64,000 nucleotides of DNA from an uncultured Burkholderiales bacterium (GTDB taxonomy: Bacteria > Pseudomonadota > Gammaproteobacteria > Burkholderiales > Burkholderiaceae_C), in contig CAIZHQ010000014.1 of the NCBI GenBank assembly GCA_903932865.1, positions 1 to 64,000 on the forward strand, in the 5' to 3' direction. The notes under the pieces were generated by a model that had not been told where the DNA came from, ran no database searches, and worked only from the letters and a program-made list of their open reading frames with translations. Each line of letters begins with the position of its first letter. The first letter of the stretch is position 1. Positions 16,275-25,866 of this stretch are shown here, piece by piece. The position numbers were made by a program, and so were the translations under genes.

Positions 16275-17551
16275 AATCGTTGAACATTGCCGATCCCTTG
16301 GCATGGCTGGGTGCCTTGGCCCGTGCCGAGTCGCTTCAAGTGCTGATGGCGTTTGCGGTTTGCGTGCTGTGTTCTTGGGGCATCGTGTGGGGCATTCGCA
16401 AAATATTTGCAGAACAGGACTTGTCGGTTTTGCTGGGCAAGCGCCTGCTTGACGGGGTTCTGTTTCCAACGTTTCTATTGGGCTTGACCTTTGTGGCGCG
16501 TACCTTGATGACCGACGACCAGCCGGTCCCGATGTTCGGCATCTTGTTGCCGGTGTGCATCTCGCTGGCGTTGATCCGCTTGGGGGTCAAAGTTTTGCAG
16601 GTGGCATTTGACGAAGCGCCATTTGTGCGGGTGTTGGAGCGCACGATTTCCTGGATCGCTTGGTTGGCTGTGGTGTTGTGGGTCACGGGTGTGTTGCCTT
16701 TGATCCTGGATGAGTTGGATCAGATTCGCTGGAAGGTGGGCGGCTCTATGTTGTCTGTGCGCACTTTGCTGGAAGGGGCATTGACAGCAGGCTTGGTTTT
16801 GATCGTGACCCTTTGGATTTCTGCCGCCTTGGAGGCTCGCTTGCTCAAATCGGCCACAGGCAGTGATTTGTCTTTGCGCAAGGTCATCAGCAACACGGTT
16901 CGGGCCTTGCTCATGTTTGTGGGCTTGCTGCTGGCGCTGTCGTCGGTGGGCATTGACCTGACCGCTTTGTCGGTGTTGGGCGGTGCGGTGGGTGTGGGCA
17001 TTGGTTTTGGCTTGCAAAAGCTGGCCTCCAACTACGTCAGCGGTTTTGTGATCCTGGCTGAGCGCAGCATGCGCATTGGGGATAACGTCAAGGTGGATGG
17101 TTTTGAAGGCCGCATCATCGACATCAAGGTGCGCTACACCGTCATCCGTTCTCCAAATGGGCGCGAGTCGATTGTGCCCAATGAAATGCTGATCACCCAG
17201 CGGGTGGAAAATTTGTCTCTGTCCGATTCCAAGATCGCACAGTCGACCACTGTGACGGTGGCTTACACCGCCCCCGTGGACGATGTGATGGCTTGGCTGC
17301 TGCAGGCCTGTCAGGCACACCCCCAAGTGTTGGCCGAACCGGCGCCCTCGGTGGCTTTGTCGGCCTATGGCGTCAATGGGCTGGAGTTCACTGTGAACTA
17401 TTGGTTTGACGACTCCGACACCGGGCCTTTGAACCTCAAGTCAGACATCCATCTGGCGATCCTCAAAACGCTGCAGGAGCATGGCATCGAAATTCCGTTT
17501 CCTCAGCGGGTGATGCACATGGTGGGTACCGCCAAGCCGGGCGAGGCTTGA
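16262..17551 (+). CDS. MscS-family mechanosensitive ion channel
   Basis: This 429-residue membrane protein has about five hydrophobic N-terminal segments and the MscS pore and beta-domain signature: LSSVGIDLTALSVLGGAVGVG followed by IGFGLQKLASNYVSGFVILA, then ERSMRIGDNVKVDGFEGRI and SIVPNEMLITQRVEN. It would release solutes on hypo-osmotic shock. ATG 16262 overlaps the enoyl-CoA hydratase frame by 13 bases; ATG 16271, giving an ATGA overlap, is an equally reasonable start. Confidence 0.93.
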   Translation: MAGMKSLNIADPLAWLGALARAESLQVLMAFAVCVLCSWGIVWGIRKIFAEQDLSVLLGKRLLDGVLFPTFLLGLTFVARTLMTDDQPVPMFGILLPVCISLALIRLGVKVLQVAFDEAPFVRVLERTISWIAWLAVVLWVTGVLPLILDELDQIRWKVGGSMLSVRTLLEGALTAGLVLIVTLWISAALEARLLKSATGSDLSLRKVISNTVRALLMFVGLLLALSSVGIDLTALSVLGGAVGVGIGFGLQKLASNYVSGFVILAERSMRIGDNVKVDGFEGRIIDIKVRYTVIRSPNGRESIVPNEMLITQRVENLSLSDSKIAQSTTVTVAYTAPVDDVMAWLLQACQAHPQVLAEPAPSVALSAYGVNGLEFTVNYWFDDSDTGPLNLKSDIHLAILKTLQEHGIEIPFPQRVMHMVGTAKPGEA

Positions 17552-17566
17552 CAAGGCGCACGCGGG

Positions 17567-18445
17567 TCAGAACGCCGAGCGTTGTTCTGGCCAGACCAGG
17601 CAGATCAAGGCCGACAGTTCTGCTTCGCCCAAGCCGGCAGCTTGGGCTGCGCGCAGTTGCTGCTGCACGGTGGCCATGACCGGCATGGGGGCGCCGCTGC
17701 TTTGTGCCACCTGCATCACGGTGTCCACATCTTTGAGCATGGTGGACAAAGCCCCAATCGATGGTTGGCTGGGCGTGACCATGCGGGGCACAAAAACTTG
17801 CAGGGGTTTGGAGTCGGCCCAGCCGCCTTGCAGGGCTTTGGCCAGTTGATTCAAGTCGATGCCATTGCGGTGCGCCAGACCCACGGCTTCTGCAATGGCG
17901 GCCACCGTGCTCGCCACAATGGTCTGGTTGCAAAGCTTGGTGGCTTGGCCCGCACCGCTGTCGCCCATGCGGGTGATGTTGCTGGCATAAGCGCACATGG
18001 CTTGGCTAGCGCTCTCCAAGGAGCTGACGGGACCGCCCACCATCACGGCCAGTGTGCCCGTTTGCACGCCCATCACGCCGCCGGACACGGGGGCATCGAG
18101 CCAGTCACCTTGGCAAGCCAGGTGCAGGCGCTGGCTCCAAGCGCGGGTCTGTTCAGGGGGGACACTGGAGTGGTCCACCAGCCATCGCAAATGGCGGGCA
18201 TGGACGATGCCTTCAGGCCCGAACACCACGTGTTCTACGGCGGCTGAGTTCAACAGGCACATTAAAACGCCATCCACATCGCTGGCCGCTTGGGCTGGGG
18301 TGTCGCACCACTGCGCACCCAATTCGATCAAGGCTTGTGCTTTGGCACGGGTTCGGTTCCAGACATTGACCGCATGGCCCGCCGCCAAGAGGCGTTTGAC
18401 CATGGGCTCGCCCATCAAGCCCAGTCCGCAAAAAGCCAGTTTCAT
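17567..18445 (-). CDS. 3-hydroxyisobutyrate dehydrogenase-like NAD(P)-dependent oxidoreductase
   Basis: This 292-residue beta-hydroxyacid dehydrogenase has a Rossmann GLGLMGEPM (residues 7-15), substrate loop DAPVSGGVMG, and GAGQATKLCNQ carrying the family's catalytic Lys. The helical C-terminal domain ends LKDVDTVMQVAQSSGAPMPV. Relatives oxidise 3-hydroxyisobutyrate, tartronate semialdehyde or L-threonate. It lies 30 bp downstream of the TRAP large permease and near DenD-like and class II aldolase genes, which favours a sugar-acid (for example LtnD-like) role over valine catabolism. That assignment is inference. Confidence 0.85.
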   Translation of the reverse strand: MKLAFCGLGLMGEPMVKRLLAAGHAVNVWNRTRAKAQALIELGAQWCDTPAQAASDVDGVLMCLLNSAAVEHVVFGPEGIVHARHLRWLVDHSSVPPEQTRAWSQRLHLACQGDWLDAPVSGGVMGVQTGTLAVMVGGPVSSLESASQAMCAYASNITRMGDSGAGQATKLCNQTIVASTVAAIAEAVGLAHRNGIDLNQLAKALQGGWADSKPLQVFVPRMVTPSQPSIGALSTMLKDVDTVMQVAQSSGAPMPVMATVQQQLRAAQAAGLGEAELSALICLVWPEQRSAF

Positions 18446-18475
18446 CGGTGCGCTTTCGTGGCAGCGGCCTGGGTT

Positions 18476-19771
18476 TTAGAGTTTGAGTGCTTGGGGCAGG
18501 AACAGGGCAATTTGCGGGAAGGCCACCAGCAACGCGAGTACCGCGACCAAGGTGTAGACAAAGGGCATGACGCCTTTGAAGATCGTGGCTGTGCTCAGCT
18601 CGGGCAGCATGTTTCGCACCACGAACATGTTCATGCCCACGGGCGGGCTGATCAGGCCAATCATCACCACCAAAACAATCACAATGCCAAACCAGACGGG
18701 GTCAAAGCCCAGACTGACGACCAAGGGGAAAAACACCGGTAGCGTCAACAACACCATGGACAACTCTTCCATCGCGGCTCCCAAAACGATGTAGATGGCA
18801 CAAATGGCGATCATCACCGCCACTGGGCTGATGTTGTGTGTGGAGACCAGGCTTTTCAGATCGGAAGGCAGTGTGGTGAAGTTCACGAAATTGGCAAACA
18901 CCAATGCGCCCACCAGAATCATGAACAGCATGCCCGTTGTGCGTGCACTTTCGACCAAGATGTCCAGGGTGACAGAAACGTTCAGCGATCTGCGCAACAG
19001 GGCAATGATGAAAGCCCCGAAAGCGCCGATGCCGGCGCCTTCTGTGGTGGTGAAGACACCGCCGTAAATGCCACCCATCACGATCACAAACAAAACAGCC
19101 ACAGCCCACACATCTTTCATGGCATCAAAGCGTTCGGCCCAGCTCGAGCGTTCGGCTGCTGGGCCTGAGGCGGGGTCACGCCAAGTGATGAATGAGATGG
19201 TCAGGCACATCATGAAGACTGCCAACAAGCCGGGCAACATGCCTGCCGCAAACAGTTTGCCGATGCTGGTTTCGGTGACCAGGCCATAGATGACCAAGAT
19301 GGTGGAAGGGGGAATCAAAATTCCCAAAGTGCCCCCGGCCGCAATGGCACCGGCTGCCAGCTGGCCCGAATAGCCATGGTCTTTCATGGAGGGGTAGGCC
19401 ACTTTGGTCATGGTGGCGGCTGTCGCAATGGATGAGCCGCACACGCTGCCAAATCCGGCGCAGGCCATCACCGTGGCCATGCCAAGTCCTCCCCGAAAAT
19501 GTCCGACCAGGGTATAAGCTGCCCGGTAAAGCTCGCGGGACATGCCTGCGCGTGTCACGAAGTTGCCCATCAAGATGAACAAAGGCACGACCGAGAGTGT
19601 GTATTCAAAACCAGCTTCATACACCGTGGAGGTGACAGAAGCCAATGCGGGGTTGAGCCCCCTCATCCACCACAAGCCAGCAAAGCCCACCAGGCCCATG
19701 GCAATCGCCAAAGGTACCCGGGCAAAGGCCAGGATCAACATGGCCAACAGGCCGATACTTGCTTCTGTCAT
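18476..19771 (-). CDS. TRAP transporter large permease (DctM family)
   Basis: This 431-residue protein with about 12 membrane segments has the DctM pattern: MGLVGFAGLWWMRG, SVVPLFILMGNFVTRAGMSRELY, CAGFGSVCGSSIATAATMTKVA and GTLGILIPPSTILVIYGLVTE. It is the sodium-coupled permease subunit for organic or sugar acids. Its start overlaps the stop of the small permease gene (ATGA), so the two are translationally coupled. Confidence 0.95.
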   Translation of the reverse strand: MTEASIGLLAMLILAFARVPLAIAMGLVGFAGLWWMRGLNPALASVTSTVYEAGFEYTLSVVPLFILMGNFVTRAGMSRELYRAAYTLVGHFRGGLGMATVMACAGFGSVCGSSIATAATMTKVAYPSMKDHGYSGQLAAGAIAAGGTLGILIPPSTILVIYGLVTETSIGKLFAAGMLPGLLAVFMMCLTISFITWRDPASGPAAERSSWAERFDAMKDVWAVAVLFVIVMGGIYGGVFTTTEGAGIGAFGAFIIALLRRSLNVSVTLDILVESARTTGMLFMILVGALVFANFVNFTTLPSDLKSLVSTHNISPVAVMIAICAIYIVLGAAMEELSMVLLTLPVFFPLVVSLGFDPVWFGIVIVLVVMIGLISPPVGMNMFVVRNMLPELSTATIFKGVMPFVYTLVAVLALLVAFPQIALFLPQALKL

Positions 19772-20265
19772 GGGGTCACTTCTTTGCTGTCAAGGGCAGC
19801 TTGTTCGACGTGCGGTATAAAAATGAGCACCAGGTGCATCAGGCCAGCGACCACAATCATGCCGCTCATGGTGTAAACCACGGGGGCCAGTGGCAACAGC
19901 AGGACGTTGGTCGTGTCACCGTATTCTGCAACGCGAATGGCCCGCTTGAAAAGGATATAGCCCACGCCTGCCAGGGCCACAAAACAGATGACATCGGCCA
20001 GTCGGTTGAGAAATGTTTTCACCCCTTGGCTCATGAAGACATCAAAGGTGTCGATGACGATGTGCTCGCGCCGGGCACTGACCAGGGGCAAAGCGCAGTA
20101 AATGAGCAACGCCAGTCCAATCTCCGTGATTTCAAAGCCGCCTGCCAGTGGTTTGTTGAAGAAATATCGACCGACCACGTCGACCGCAGTGATGATCATC
20201 ATCAAAAAAAGCACGGCTGCGGCAAAGTAACCCAGGGTCCTCTGTAAAAGTAGAGCGAATGTCAT
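19768..20265 (-). CDS. TRAP transporter small permease (DctQ family)
   Basis: This 165-residue protein has four predicted membrane segments, with MIITAVDVVGRYFFNKPLAG and EITEIGLALLIYCALPLVSA typical of DctQ. It pairs with the large permease. ATG 20265 overlaps the class II aldolase stop as ATGA and was preferred to an upstream in-frame start inside that gene. Confidence 0.92.
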   Translation of the reverse strand: MTFALLLQRTLGYFAAAVLFLMMIITAVDVVGRYFFNKPLAGGFEITEIGLALLIYCALPLVSARREHIVIDTFDVFMSQGVKTFLNRLADVICFVALAGVGYILFKRAIRVAEYGDTTNVLLLPLAPVVYTMSGMIVVAGLMHLVLIFIPHVEQAALDSKEVTP

Positions 20266-20978
20266 CCCTTGTGTCCTTGTCTCAGGCGGTTGGCGCGACG
20301 CGTCCACGCGTCAAATGTGATGTTCATGATGCGGTCGGTGCGCAAAAAATCTCTGGCGCGACGCGCCTCTTCTGGATCGATGGGACGAACCCCCCCGAGC
20401 GTTGACGCATTGATTTGCAGCTGAGCCATGCGCTCCATGAAGACGGCCAGAAAAGCGGCTTCTTGGATGCTGCGCCCGGCCGTCAACAGGCCATGGTGGG
20501 CCAGCAGCATGGCATGGTACGGGCCCAGTGCGGTGGCGATGATTTCCCCCTCTTTGTCGGCCGTGGGCAAGCCAGGCCATTCAGGCAAGTAGACCATGTC
20601 CTCAAACAAAGGGGTGGCGTCCATGTGCGCCACCACCAAGGGGCATTCGGCCGCGGCCAGTGCAGAGGCCGCAGGGGGGTGGGTGTGAACAATGGCATTC
20701 ACATCTGGACGGCTTCGATACACCCACAAATGAAAGCGTGTGGCAGGGTTGGGCTCGCGGATGCCGTGGGCACCTTCCCCTTCGATCAAACGCATTTGAT
20801 CGTCAATCAAAAGCCACGATGCAGGGGTGGCTTCGTCAAATGACAAACCCAGAGGCAGCGTCCAATAGGTGTTGGAGACGGGCCCTCGGGCGGTGATTTG
20901 CCCCGCCAGCCCTGATTCATGCTTTTCGTCCGCAAGAATCAGTGCGCAGTGGGTCAGAACGTTGCGGGGGTCAGTCAT
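20262..20978 (-). CDS. Class II aldolase/adducin family protein
   Basis: This 238-residue protein has the zinc-dependent class II aldolase fold: VHTHPPAASALAAA supplies two zinc-ligand His residues and LLAHHGLLTAGRSIQEAAFL the third. Family members cleave sugar phosphates or, like OtnC, decarboxylate 3-oxo-tetronate 4-phosphate. It sits between the TRAP substrate-binding and small permease genes, so its substrate is probably what the transporter imports. No kinase for such a phosphate is present nearby. Confidence 0.88.
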   Translation of the reverse strand: MTDPRNVLTHCALILADEKHESGLAGQITARGPVSNTYWTLPLGLSFDEATPASWLLIDDQMRLIEGEGAHGIREPNPATRFHLWVYRSRPDVNAIVHTHPPAASALAAAECPLVVAHMDATPLFEDMVYLPEWPGLPTADKEGEIIATALGPYHAMLLAHHGLLTAGRSIQEAAFLAVFMERMAQLQINASTLGGVRPIDPEEARRARDFLRTDRIMNITFDAWTRRANRLRQGHKG

Positions 20979-20990
20979 CCGATGCCGAAC

Positions 20991-22022
20991 TTATTTGCCG
21001 TCGGCCACGCGCTTGAGCTCTTCACGGAACTCGGCCAAGACTTTGGCACCCTCCAGCCCTTTGGCATTGGCAGCCTGGATCCAGTTGTTGGCCAGGGGCT
21101 CTGTGCGGGCGCGCACTTCGGCAATGAAGGCAGGGCTGGCTTGCTGGATGTTCACACCCGCGGCGCGCAAGGCTTCCATGCCACCTTTGTCTGCAGCGTC
21201 CCAGGCTTGACCAGCCAGACGGGCCAGGGCTTCACCCGAGACGGAATTGATGGCGTCCTGGTCCTGCTTGGACAGCTTGTTCCACTTCTCTTCGTTCATG
21301 AAAAAGCCAAAGGCCGAAGAATAAAAACCGCCAGGGAAAATCGTGGCGTGTTTGACCACTTTGTCCAGGTTGAAGGAGCGGATGGATTCGGCTGGGAAAA
21401 ACGTCCCGTCGGCCACGCCTGAGGCCAAAATTTCATAGGATTCAGGGGCGGGTTTGACCAGTGGGGAGGCGCCCAGGGCTTTGGCAGAAGCCTCCGAGAT
21501 GCCACCGCCGCTGCGGATTTTCATGCCCGAGATGTCCGCAATAGAGTTGACGGGTTTTTTGACCAAAAACATTTGGCCAGGACCGTGGGTGAAGACGCCC
21601 AAAAGTTTCACGCCTTTGTATTCACCCGCTTTGTGCAGGTGTTTCCAATGGATGCGGCTGAAGGCCACTGAGTTGATTTCAGCGGTGCCACCGGAGCCCG
21701 GCAGCTCGGCCAGCAAAGGCAGGGGGTGGCGAGCAGGGGTGTAGCTGGCGGTCACATAGGACACGTCCATCACGCCATCGCGCACGCCGTCAAAAGTACC
21801 TTGAGGTGCCACGGGGTGCTTGGCCAACATTTGCATTTTGACGCGACCATTCGTGGCTTTTTCCACGGCCGCGGCCCAACCACCCAACACATCACGCGTC
21901 AGGGGGTGGGTGGGACCCACCCAGCTGGACATGGTCAGCACGGTTTGGGCGCTGGCCGTGTTGAAACCCATGGCCAGGGCCATGGCGCCTGTCAAAGCAA
22001 GGTGTTTGAAAACTTTTCTCAT
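20991..22022 (-). CDS. TRAP transporter substrate-binding protein (DctP family)
   Basis: This 343-residue periplasmic receptor has a Sec signal peptide (about residues 1-25, LALTGAMALAMGFNTASA) followed by SWVGPTHPLTRDVLGGWA, the usual DctP N-terminus. Conserved segments include GMKIRSGGGISEASAKALGA, ASGVADGTFFP and WNKLSKQDQDAINSVSGE. It delivers an organic or sugar acid to the DctQM permease encoded downstream. Confidence 0.93.
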   Translation of the reverse strand: MRKVFKHLALTGAMALAMGFNTASAQTVLTMSSWVGPTHPLTRDVLGGWAAAVEKATNGRVKMQMLAKHPVAPQGTFDGVRDGVMDVSYVTASYTPARHPLPLLAELPGSGGTAEINSVAFSRIHWKHLHKAGEYKGVKLLGVFTHGPGQMFLVKKPVNSIADISGMKIRSGGGISEASAKALGASPLVKPAPESYEILASGVADGTFFPAESIRSFNLDKVVKHATIFPGGFYSSAFGFFMNEEKWNKLSKQDQDAINSVSGEALARLAGQAWDAADKGGMEALRAAGVNIQQASPAFIAEVRARTEPLANNWIQAANAKGLEGAKVLAEFREELKRVADGK

Positions 22023-22169
22023 GGGGAGTCTCCGTCAAAATGGTGAGGACCTGAAACCAGGCAGGTGAAGAAAAGCAAAGTATATTGATTGGTTGTTGTC
22101 AAAACTGCCAAAACAGTCATGGTTTACCCGGGTTTGGCGTTGACCAGTGACCTAAATTTCAGTGAAAGC
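22023..22169. promoter_or_regulatory. Divergent control region, TRAP operon versus denD-like gene
   Basis: This 147-bp gap separates the divergently transcribed dctP-like and denD-like genes and should contain both promoters. On the minus strand TTGACA followed by AT-rich sequence and TATACT lies near 22080-22110, but the spacing (about 12 bp) is too short for a standard sigma-70 promoter. The segment around 22086-22105 is partly symmetric and could be a GntR-type operator. Confidence 0.4.
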
Positions 22170-23192
22170 ATGAGCCATCCATTCGATCTGCCGTCAAACG
22201 CCCGTGTTGTGGTCACGGGCGCTGCCGGTTATGTGGGTCAAGCCTTGGTCCAGGCTTTGGCAGTGAGCGCCCCAAGGTCTTGGCAGTGGGTGTTGACCGA
22301 TACCCAGGCTGCTGAGGGCTTGCGGTCTGAAGCCAACACGCGTTGGGTGGTCGGTGATTTGTCAGATCCTCGGGTGTGTGATGCCCTGCTTGAGCAACCG
22401 GTACATGCGGTGGTGCACCTGGCCGGTTTGATGAGTGGGCGCACTGAGCAAGACGTGGCGCTGGGGGAGCGCATCAACTTGCATGCTTGCCTCGATTTAT
22501 TGGCGCGGTGCCGTGCTCAGTACAGGCAAGGCGGTCCTTGGGTGCGCTGGCTCATGACCAGCTCGATTGCGGTCTACGGCACGCCCCTGCCGCCTCGGAT
22601 CGATGACCACACCCTCCAGCGGCCCAGCCTCAGTTATGGCACCCACAAGCGCATGCTGGAGTTGATGCTGGACGACATGAATCGCCGTGGCGACCTGGAT
22701 GGCCGCGCCGTGCGCTTGTCCGGCGTGGTGCTGCGCCCCGTCTTGCCAAATGGGGCTTTGTCGGGGTTCAACAGCGACCTGATTCGCGAGCCCTTGTCGG
22801 GGCGAGACTATGTCTGCCCTGTGTCACCTGATGCCCGACTTTGGCTTTTGAGTTTGCCTGCTGCGCTGGCGCACCTCATGCGCTTGCTGGGCTTGGACCA
22901 TGCCAGTTGGTCCCGTGTCATGGGCCCAGCCGGAACCTGCGCCCTGAATGCGCCGGCCTGGCCTGTGACCGTGCACGAGGTGCTCCAGGCGATGGCCCAA
23001 ATTGATCCGCAAGCACCGCAACGTGTTCAGTTTGCCCCCCAGCCCGAGATTGAGGCCCAGTTTGGCGCATGGCCGTTTGACGTGTCTTTTGCGCTGGCCC
23101 AGCAGCTGGCGCTGACGGACGAACGCCAGACTTTCAAGCACGATTTGACTGCATTTGTGCGCCAGTTGGCGCAGCCCATCTTGAGCCCTTGA
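22170..23192 (+). CDS. NAD-dependent epimerase/dehydratase, DenD (D-erythronate dehydrogenase)-like
   Basis: This 340-residue extended SDR has VVVTGAAGYVGQALV at the N-terminus, a TSSIAVYG serine strand and SYGTHK (YxxxK catalytic pair). The stretch RLSGVVLRPVLPNGALSGF followed by IREPLSGRDYVCPV closely follows the DenD subfamily pattern. DenD oxidises D-erythronate to 2-oxo-tetronate in tetronate catabolism. The TRAP, class II aldolase and hydroxyacid dehydrogenase genes opposite support a four-carbon sugar-acid role. I chose ATG 22170, where conserved homology begins; ATG 22119 is an alternative. Confidence 0.82.
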   Translation: MSHPFDLPSNARVVVTGAAGYVGQALVQALAVSAPRSWQWVLTDTQAAEGLRSEANTRWVVGDLSDPRVCDALLEQPVHAVVHLAGLMSGRTEQDVALGERINLHACLDLLARCRAQYRQGGPWVRWLMTSSIAVYGTPLPPRIDDHTLQRPSLSYGTHKRMLELMLDDMNRRGDLDGRAVRLSGVVLRPVLPNGALSGFNSDLIREPLSGRDYVCPVSPDARLWLLSLPAALAHLMRLLGLDHASWSRVMGPAGTCALNAPAWPVTVHEVLQAMAQIDPQAPQRVQFAPQPEIEAQFGAWPFDVSFALAQQLALTDERQTFKHDLTAFVRQLAQPILSP

Positions 23193-23222
23193 GCACCTAC
23201 AACCCTTACCTAAACAACAGCC

Positions 23223-24938
23223 ATGACCACACCCAAACGCGCTTTCACACCCCCTGAAAAACTCACCTCTGCGCGCATCGTTGAGGGCATGGACCGCACG
23301 CCCCATCGGGCCTTTTTGCGCGCTGTGGGCATGTCGGATGAAGACTTTGGCAAGCCCATGGTGGGCATTGTCAGCCAGCATGGCGAGAACACACCTTGCT
23401 CGATGTCCTTGGGGCCGCAGGCCGAAGCAGCACGCCTGGGTGTGGCGGCAGGGCAGGGCATTTCAGTGCCGTTCACCACCATTTCCGTCTCGGACGGCGT
23501 GTCCATGAACCACGCGGGCATGCGCATGAGCTTGGTGTCGCGGGAGATCATCGCCGACTCCATCGAAGCGGTGATCATGGCCCATGCTTACGACGGTTTG
23601 CTGGGTTTTGCCGGTTGTGACAAAACCCTGCCTGGCGTGATGATGGCCATGGCCAGGCTCAATTGCCCCAGTGTGTTTGTGTACGGTGGCGCCATGTTGC
23701 CTGGACAATGGCGCGGCAAAGATGTGACCATTCTCACGGCCTATGAAGGCGTGGGCTCGGTGCTGGCGGGTCAGATGAGCGAGCAAGACCTGCACGAACT
23801 TGAGCGCGCTTGCTCGCCCACGGTGGGTTCATGTCCCGGCCAGTTCACGGCCAACACCATGGCCATGGTCGCCGAAACCCTGGGGCTGGCATTGCCTGGT
23901 TCGGCCATGATGCCTGCGGTGTACAGCGAGCGACTGGCTCTAGCGCGTGCTGCCGGGCGGCGCATCACCGAGATCATTCGGGAGGGCGGCCCCTTGCCGC
24001 GCGACCTGATCACCCGCCAATCCCTTGAAAACGCTTGCGCTGCTGTGGCCGCCACGGGGGGGTCGACCAACGCGGGCCTTCATTTGCCGGCCATCGCACA
24101 CGAAGTCGGTATTTCTTTCACTTTGGATGATGTGGCGGCCGTGTTTGCCCGAACCCCCTTGATTGCCGATCTGCAACCCGGGGGGCGTTTTTTGGCGGTG
24201 GATCTGCACCGCGTAGGCGGAGTCCGCTCGGTGTTGAAGTCTTTGCTTGAAGGGGGACATTTGCATGGCGATGCCCTGACCTTGTCAGGACACACATTGA
24301 CCGAGGAATTGGCCGATGTCCCTTTGCCGGACGGGCAAGTGGTTCGGCAGGTGGCGCAGGCCATTAGCCCCACGGGCGGTGTGGTGGTGCTCAAAGGCAA
24401 TCTGGCACCCGAAGGCGCTTTGATCAAAGTGGCGGGCTTGAAGTCTTTGGTGTTTGAAGGCCCGGCGCGCGTCTTTGAGAACGAAGAGGCGTGCTTCGAG
24501 GCGGTCACGCAACAAGCCTATGCGGCCGGGGATGTGCTGGTCATTCGCAACGAAGGCCCCAAAGGGGGCCCGGGCATGCGGGAGATGTTGGGCGTGACGG
24601 CGCTGGTCTACGGGCAGGGCATGGGCGAAAAAGTGGCCTTGTTGACCGATGGTCGTTTCTCCGGCGCGACCCGGGGCATGATGGTCGGCTATATCGGCCC
24701 AGAAGCAGCGGACAATGGACCGATCGCCTGGCTTGAAGACGGGGACCGCATCCGGCTTGATGCCCATGCGGGCACGCTCGATGTGCTGTTGAGTCCGGAG
24801 GTTTTGGCTGTGCGTGCACAGGCTGCTGCGGTCCGGCCAAGACCACGGCTGTCGGGTGTTCTTGAAAAATATGCCAAGCTGGTCTCGGCAGCCCGACTGG
24901 GGGCGGTGACCCACAGCGGTCCGGACCCAGTGAATTGA
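23223..24938 (+). CDS. ilvD: Dihydroxy-acid dehydratase / IlvD-EDD family
   Basis: This 571-residue iron-sulfur dehydratase has three candidate cluster cysteines in [17 protein letters not shown] and [16 protein letters not shown], plus [19 protein letters not shown] and the C-terminal [21 protein letters not shown]. IlvD acts in branched-chain amino acid synthesis; close paralogues dehydrate sugar acids. The usual NTPCN is NTPCS here. With a denD-like gene 30 bp upstream on the same strand, a sugar-acid role is possible, so the ilvD symbol denotes the family. Confidence 0.85.
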   Translation: MTTPKRAFTPPEKLTSARIVEGMDRTPHRAFLRAVGMSDEDFGKPMVGIVSQHGENTPCSMSLGPQAEAARLGVAAGQGISVPFTTISVSDGVSMNHAGMRMSLVSREIIADSIEAVIMAHAYDGLLGFAGCDKTLPGVMMAMARLNCPSVFVYGGAMLPGQWRGKDVTILTAYEGVGSVLAGQMSEQDLHELERACSPTVGSCPGQFTANTMAMVAETLGLALPGSAMMPAVYSERLALARAAGRRITEIIREGGPLPRDLITRQSLENACAAVAATGGSTNAGLHLPAIAHEVGISFTLDDVAAVFARTPLIADLQPGGRFLAVDLHRVGGVRSVLKSLLEGGHLHGDALTLSGHTLTEELADVPLPDGQVVRQVAQAISPTGGVVVLKGNLAPEGALIKVAGLKSLVFEGPARVFENEEACFEAVTQQAYAAGDVLVIRNEGPKGGPGMREMLGVTALVYGQGMGEKVALLTDGRFSGATRGMMVGYIGPEAADNGPIAWLEDGDRIRLDAHAGTLDVLLSPEVLAVRAQAAAVRPRPRLSGVLEKYAKLVSAARLGAVTHSGPDPVN

Positions 24939-25108
24939 TTTTTCAAGTGTGATTTGAAATTTCGTTCTAAAATACGAACGGTCGTGCTTTTTTGGCGGGT
25001 GTGCGGTACCTGTTTAACGGTTTTGATGCACAATTGACGTTGACGTAACGTCAACGACATCACGGCATTTCAAGGTGCTTGGGTTTTGATATCAATGGAG
25101 AAGCTTTC
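24939..25108 (+). promoter_or_regulatory. etfBA upstream region with two palindromic operator candidates
   Basis: This 170-bp region holds a perfect inverted repeat at 25039-25055 (GTTGACGT, one base, ACGTCAAC), preceded by a partial direct repeat of TTGACGT. A second near-palindrome, ACGAACGGTCGT, lies at 24974-24985. ACGT-centred palindromes of this kind recall MerR-type LiuR sites, and ACGA/TCGT sites recall TetR-type fatty-acid regulators, in proteobacteria. The regulators themselves are not in this window. Confidence 0.5.
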
Positions 25109-25864
25109 ATGAAAATTCTGGTTCCCGTCAAGCGGGTGGTGGACTACAACGTCAAGGTCCGCGTCAAGTCCGATGGCTCGGGTGTGGACATTGCCAACGT
25201 CAAGATGAGCATGAACCCCTTTGACGAAATCGCCGTTGAAGAAGCCGTGCGCCTGAAAGAAAAAGGGTTCGCGACCGAAGTTATCGCTGTGTCTTGCGGT
25301 GTGGCCCAGTGCCAGGAAACCCTGCGCACCGCGATGGCCATCGGCGCCGATCGCGGCATTCTGGTCGAGACTCCCGCTGACATGGACCTGCAGCCCTTGG
25401 CCGTGGCCAAGCTGCTCAAGGCCTTGGTCGACAAAGAGCAACCCGGCCTGATCATCTTGGGCAAGCAAGCCATCGACGACGACTGCAACCAGACCGGCCA
25501 GATGCTGGCGGCGTTGGCCGATTTGCCCCAAGCCACATTCGCTTCCAAGGTCGAAATCGTGGATGGCAAAGCCCAAGTCACACGCGAGATCGACGGTGGC
25601 CTGGAAGTGCTGAGCATCAGCCTGCCCGCCGTGATCACCACCGACCTGCGCCTGAACGAGCCGCGTTATGTGACGCTGCCGAACATCATGAAGGCCAAGA
25701 AAAAGCAGCTCGACCACTTCAAGCCGGAAGACCTGGGCGTCGATGTGGCCCCTCGCATCAAGACTCTGAAAGTGACCGAGCCCGCCAAGCGCAGCGCCGG
25801 CATCAAGGTGCCCGATGTGGCCACCCTGGTTGATAAATTGAAAAACGTCGCAAAGGTAATCTGA
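25109..25864 (+). CDS. etfB: Electron transfer flavoprotein beta subunit
   Basis: This 251-residue protein begins [20 protein letters not shown] and contains [38 protein letters not shown] and [19 protein letters not shown], all EtfB hallmarks. With EtfA it carries electrons from acyl-CoA dehydrogenases to ETF:quinone oxidoreductase. ATG 25109 has a GGAG ribosome site. It is two bases upstream of etfA, and two acyl-CoA dehydrogenase genes in the window are possible electron donors. Confidence 0.97.
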   Translation: MKILVPVKRVVDYNVKVRVKSDGSGVDIANVKMSMNPFDEIAVEEAVRLKEKGFATEVIAVSCGVAQCQETLRTAMAIGADRGILVETPADMDLQPLAVAKLLKALVDKEQPGLIILGKQAIDDDCNQTGQMLAALADLPQATFASKVEIVDGKAQVTREIDGGLEVLSISLPAVITTDLRLNEPRYVTLPNIMKAKKKQLDHFKPEDLGVDVAPRIKTLKVTEPAKRSAGIKVPDVATLVDKLKNVAKVI

Positions 25865-25866
25865 CC

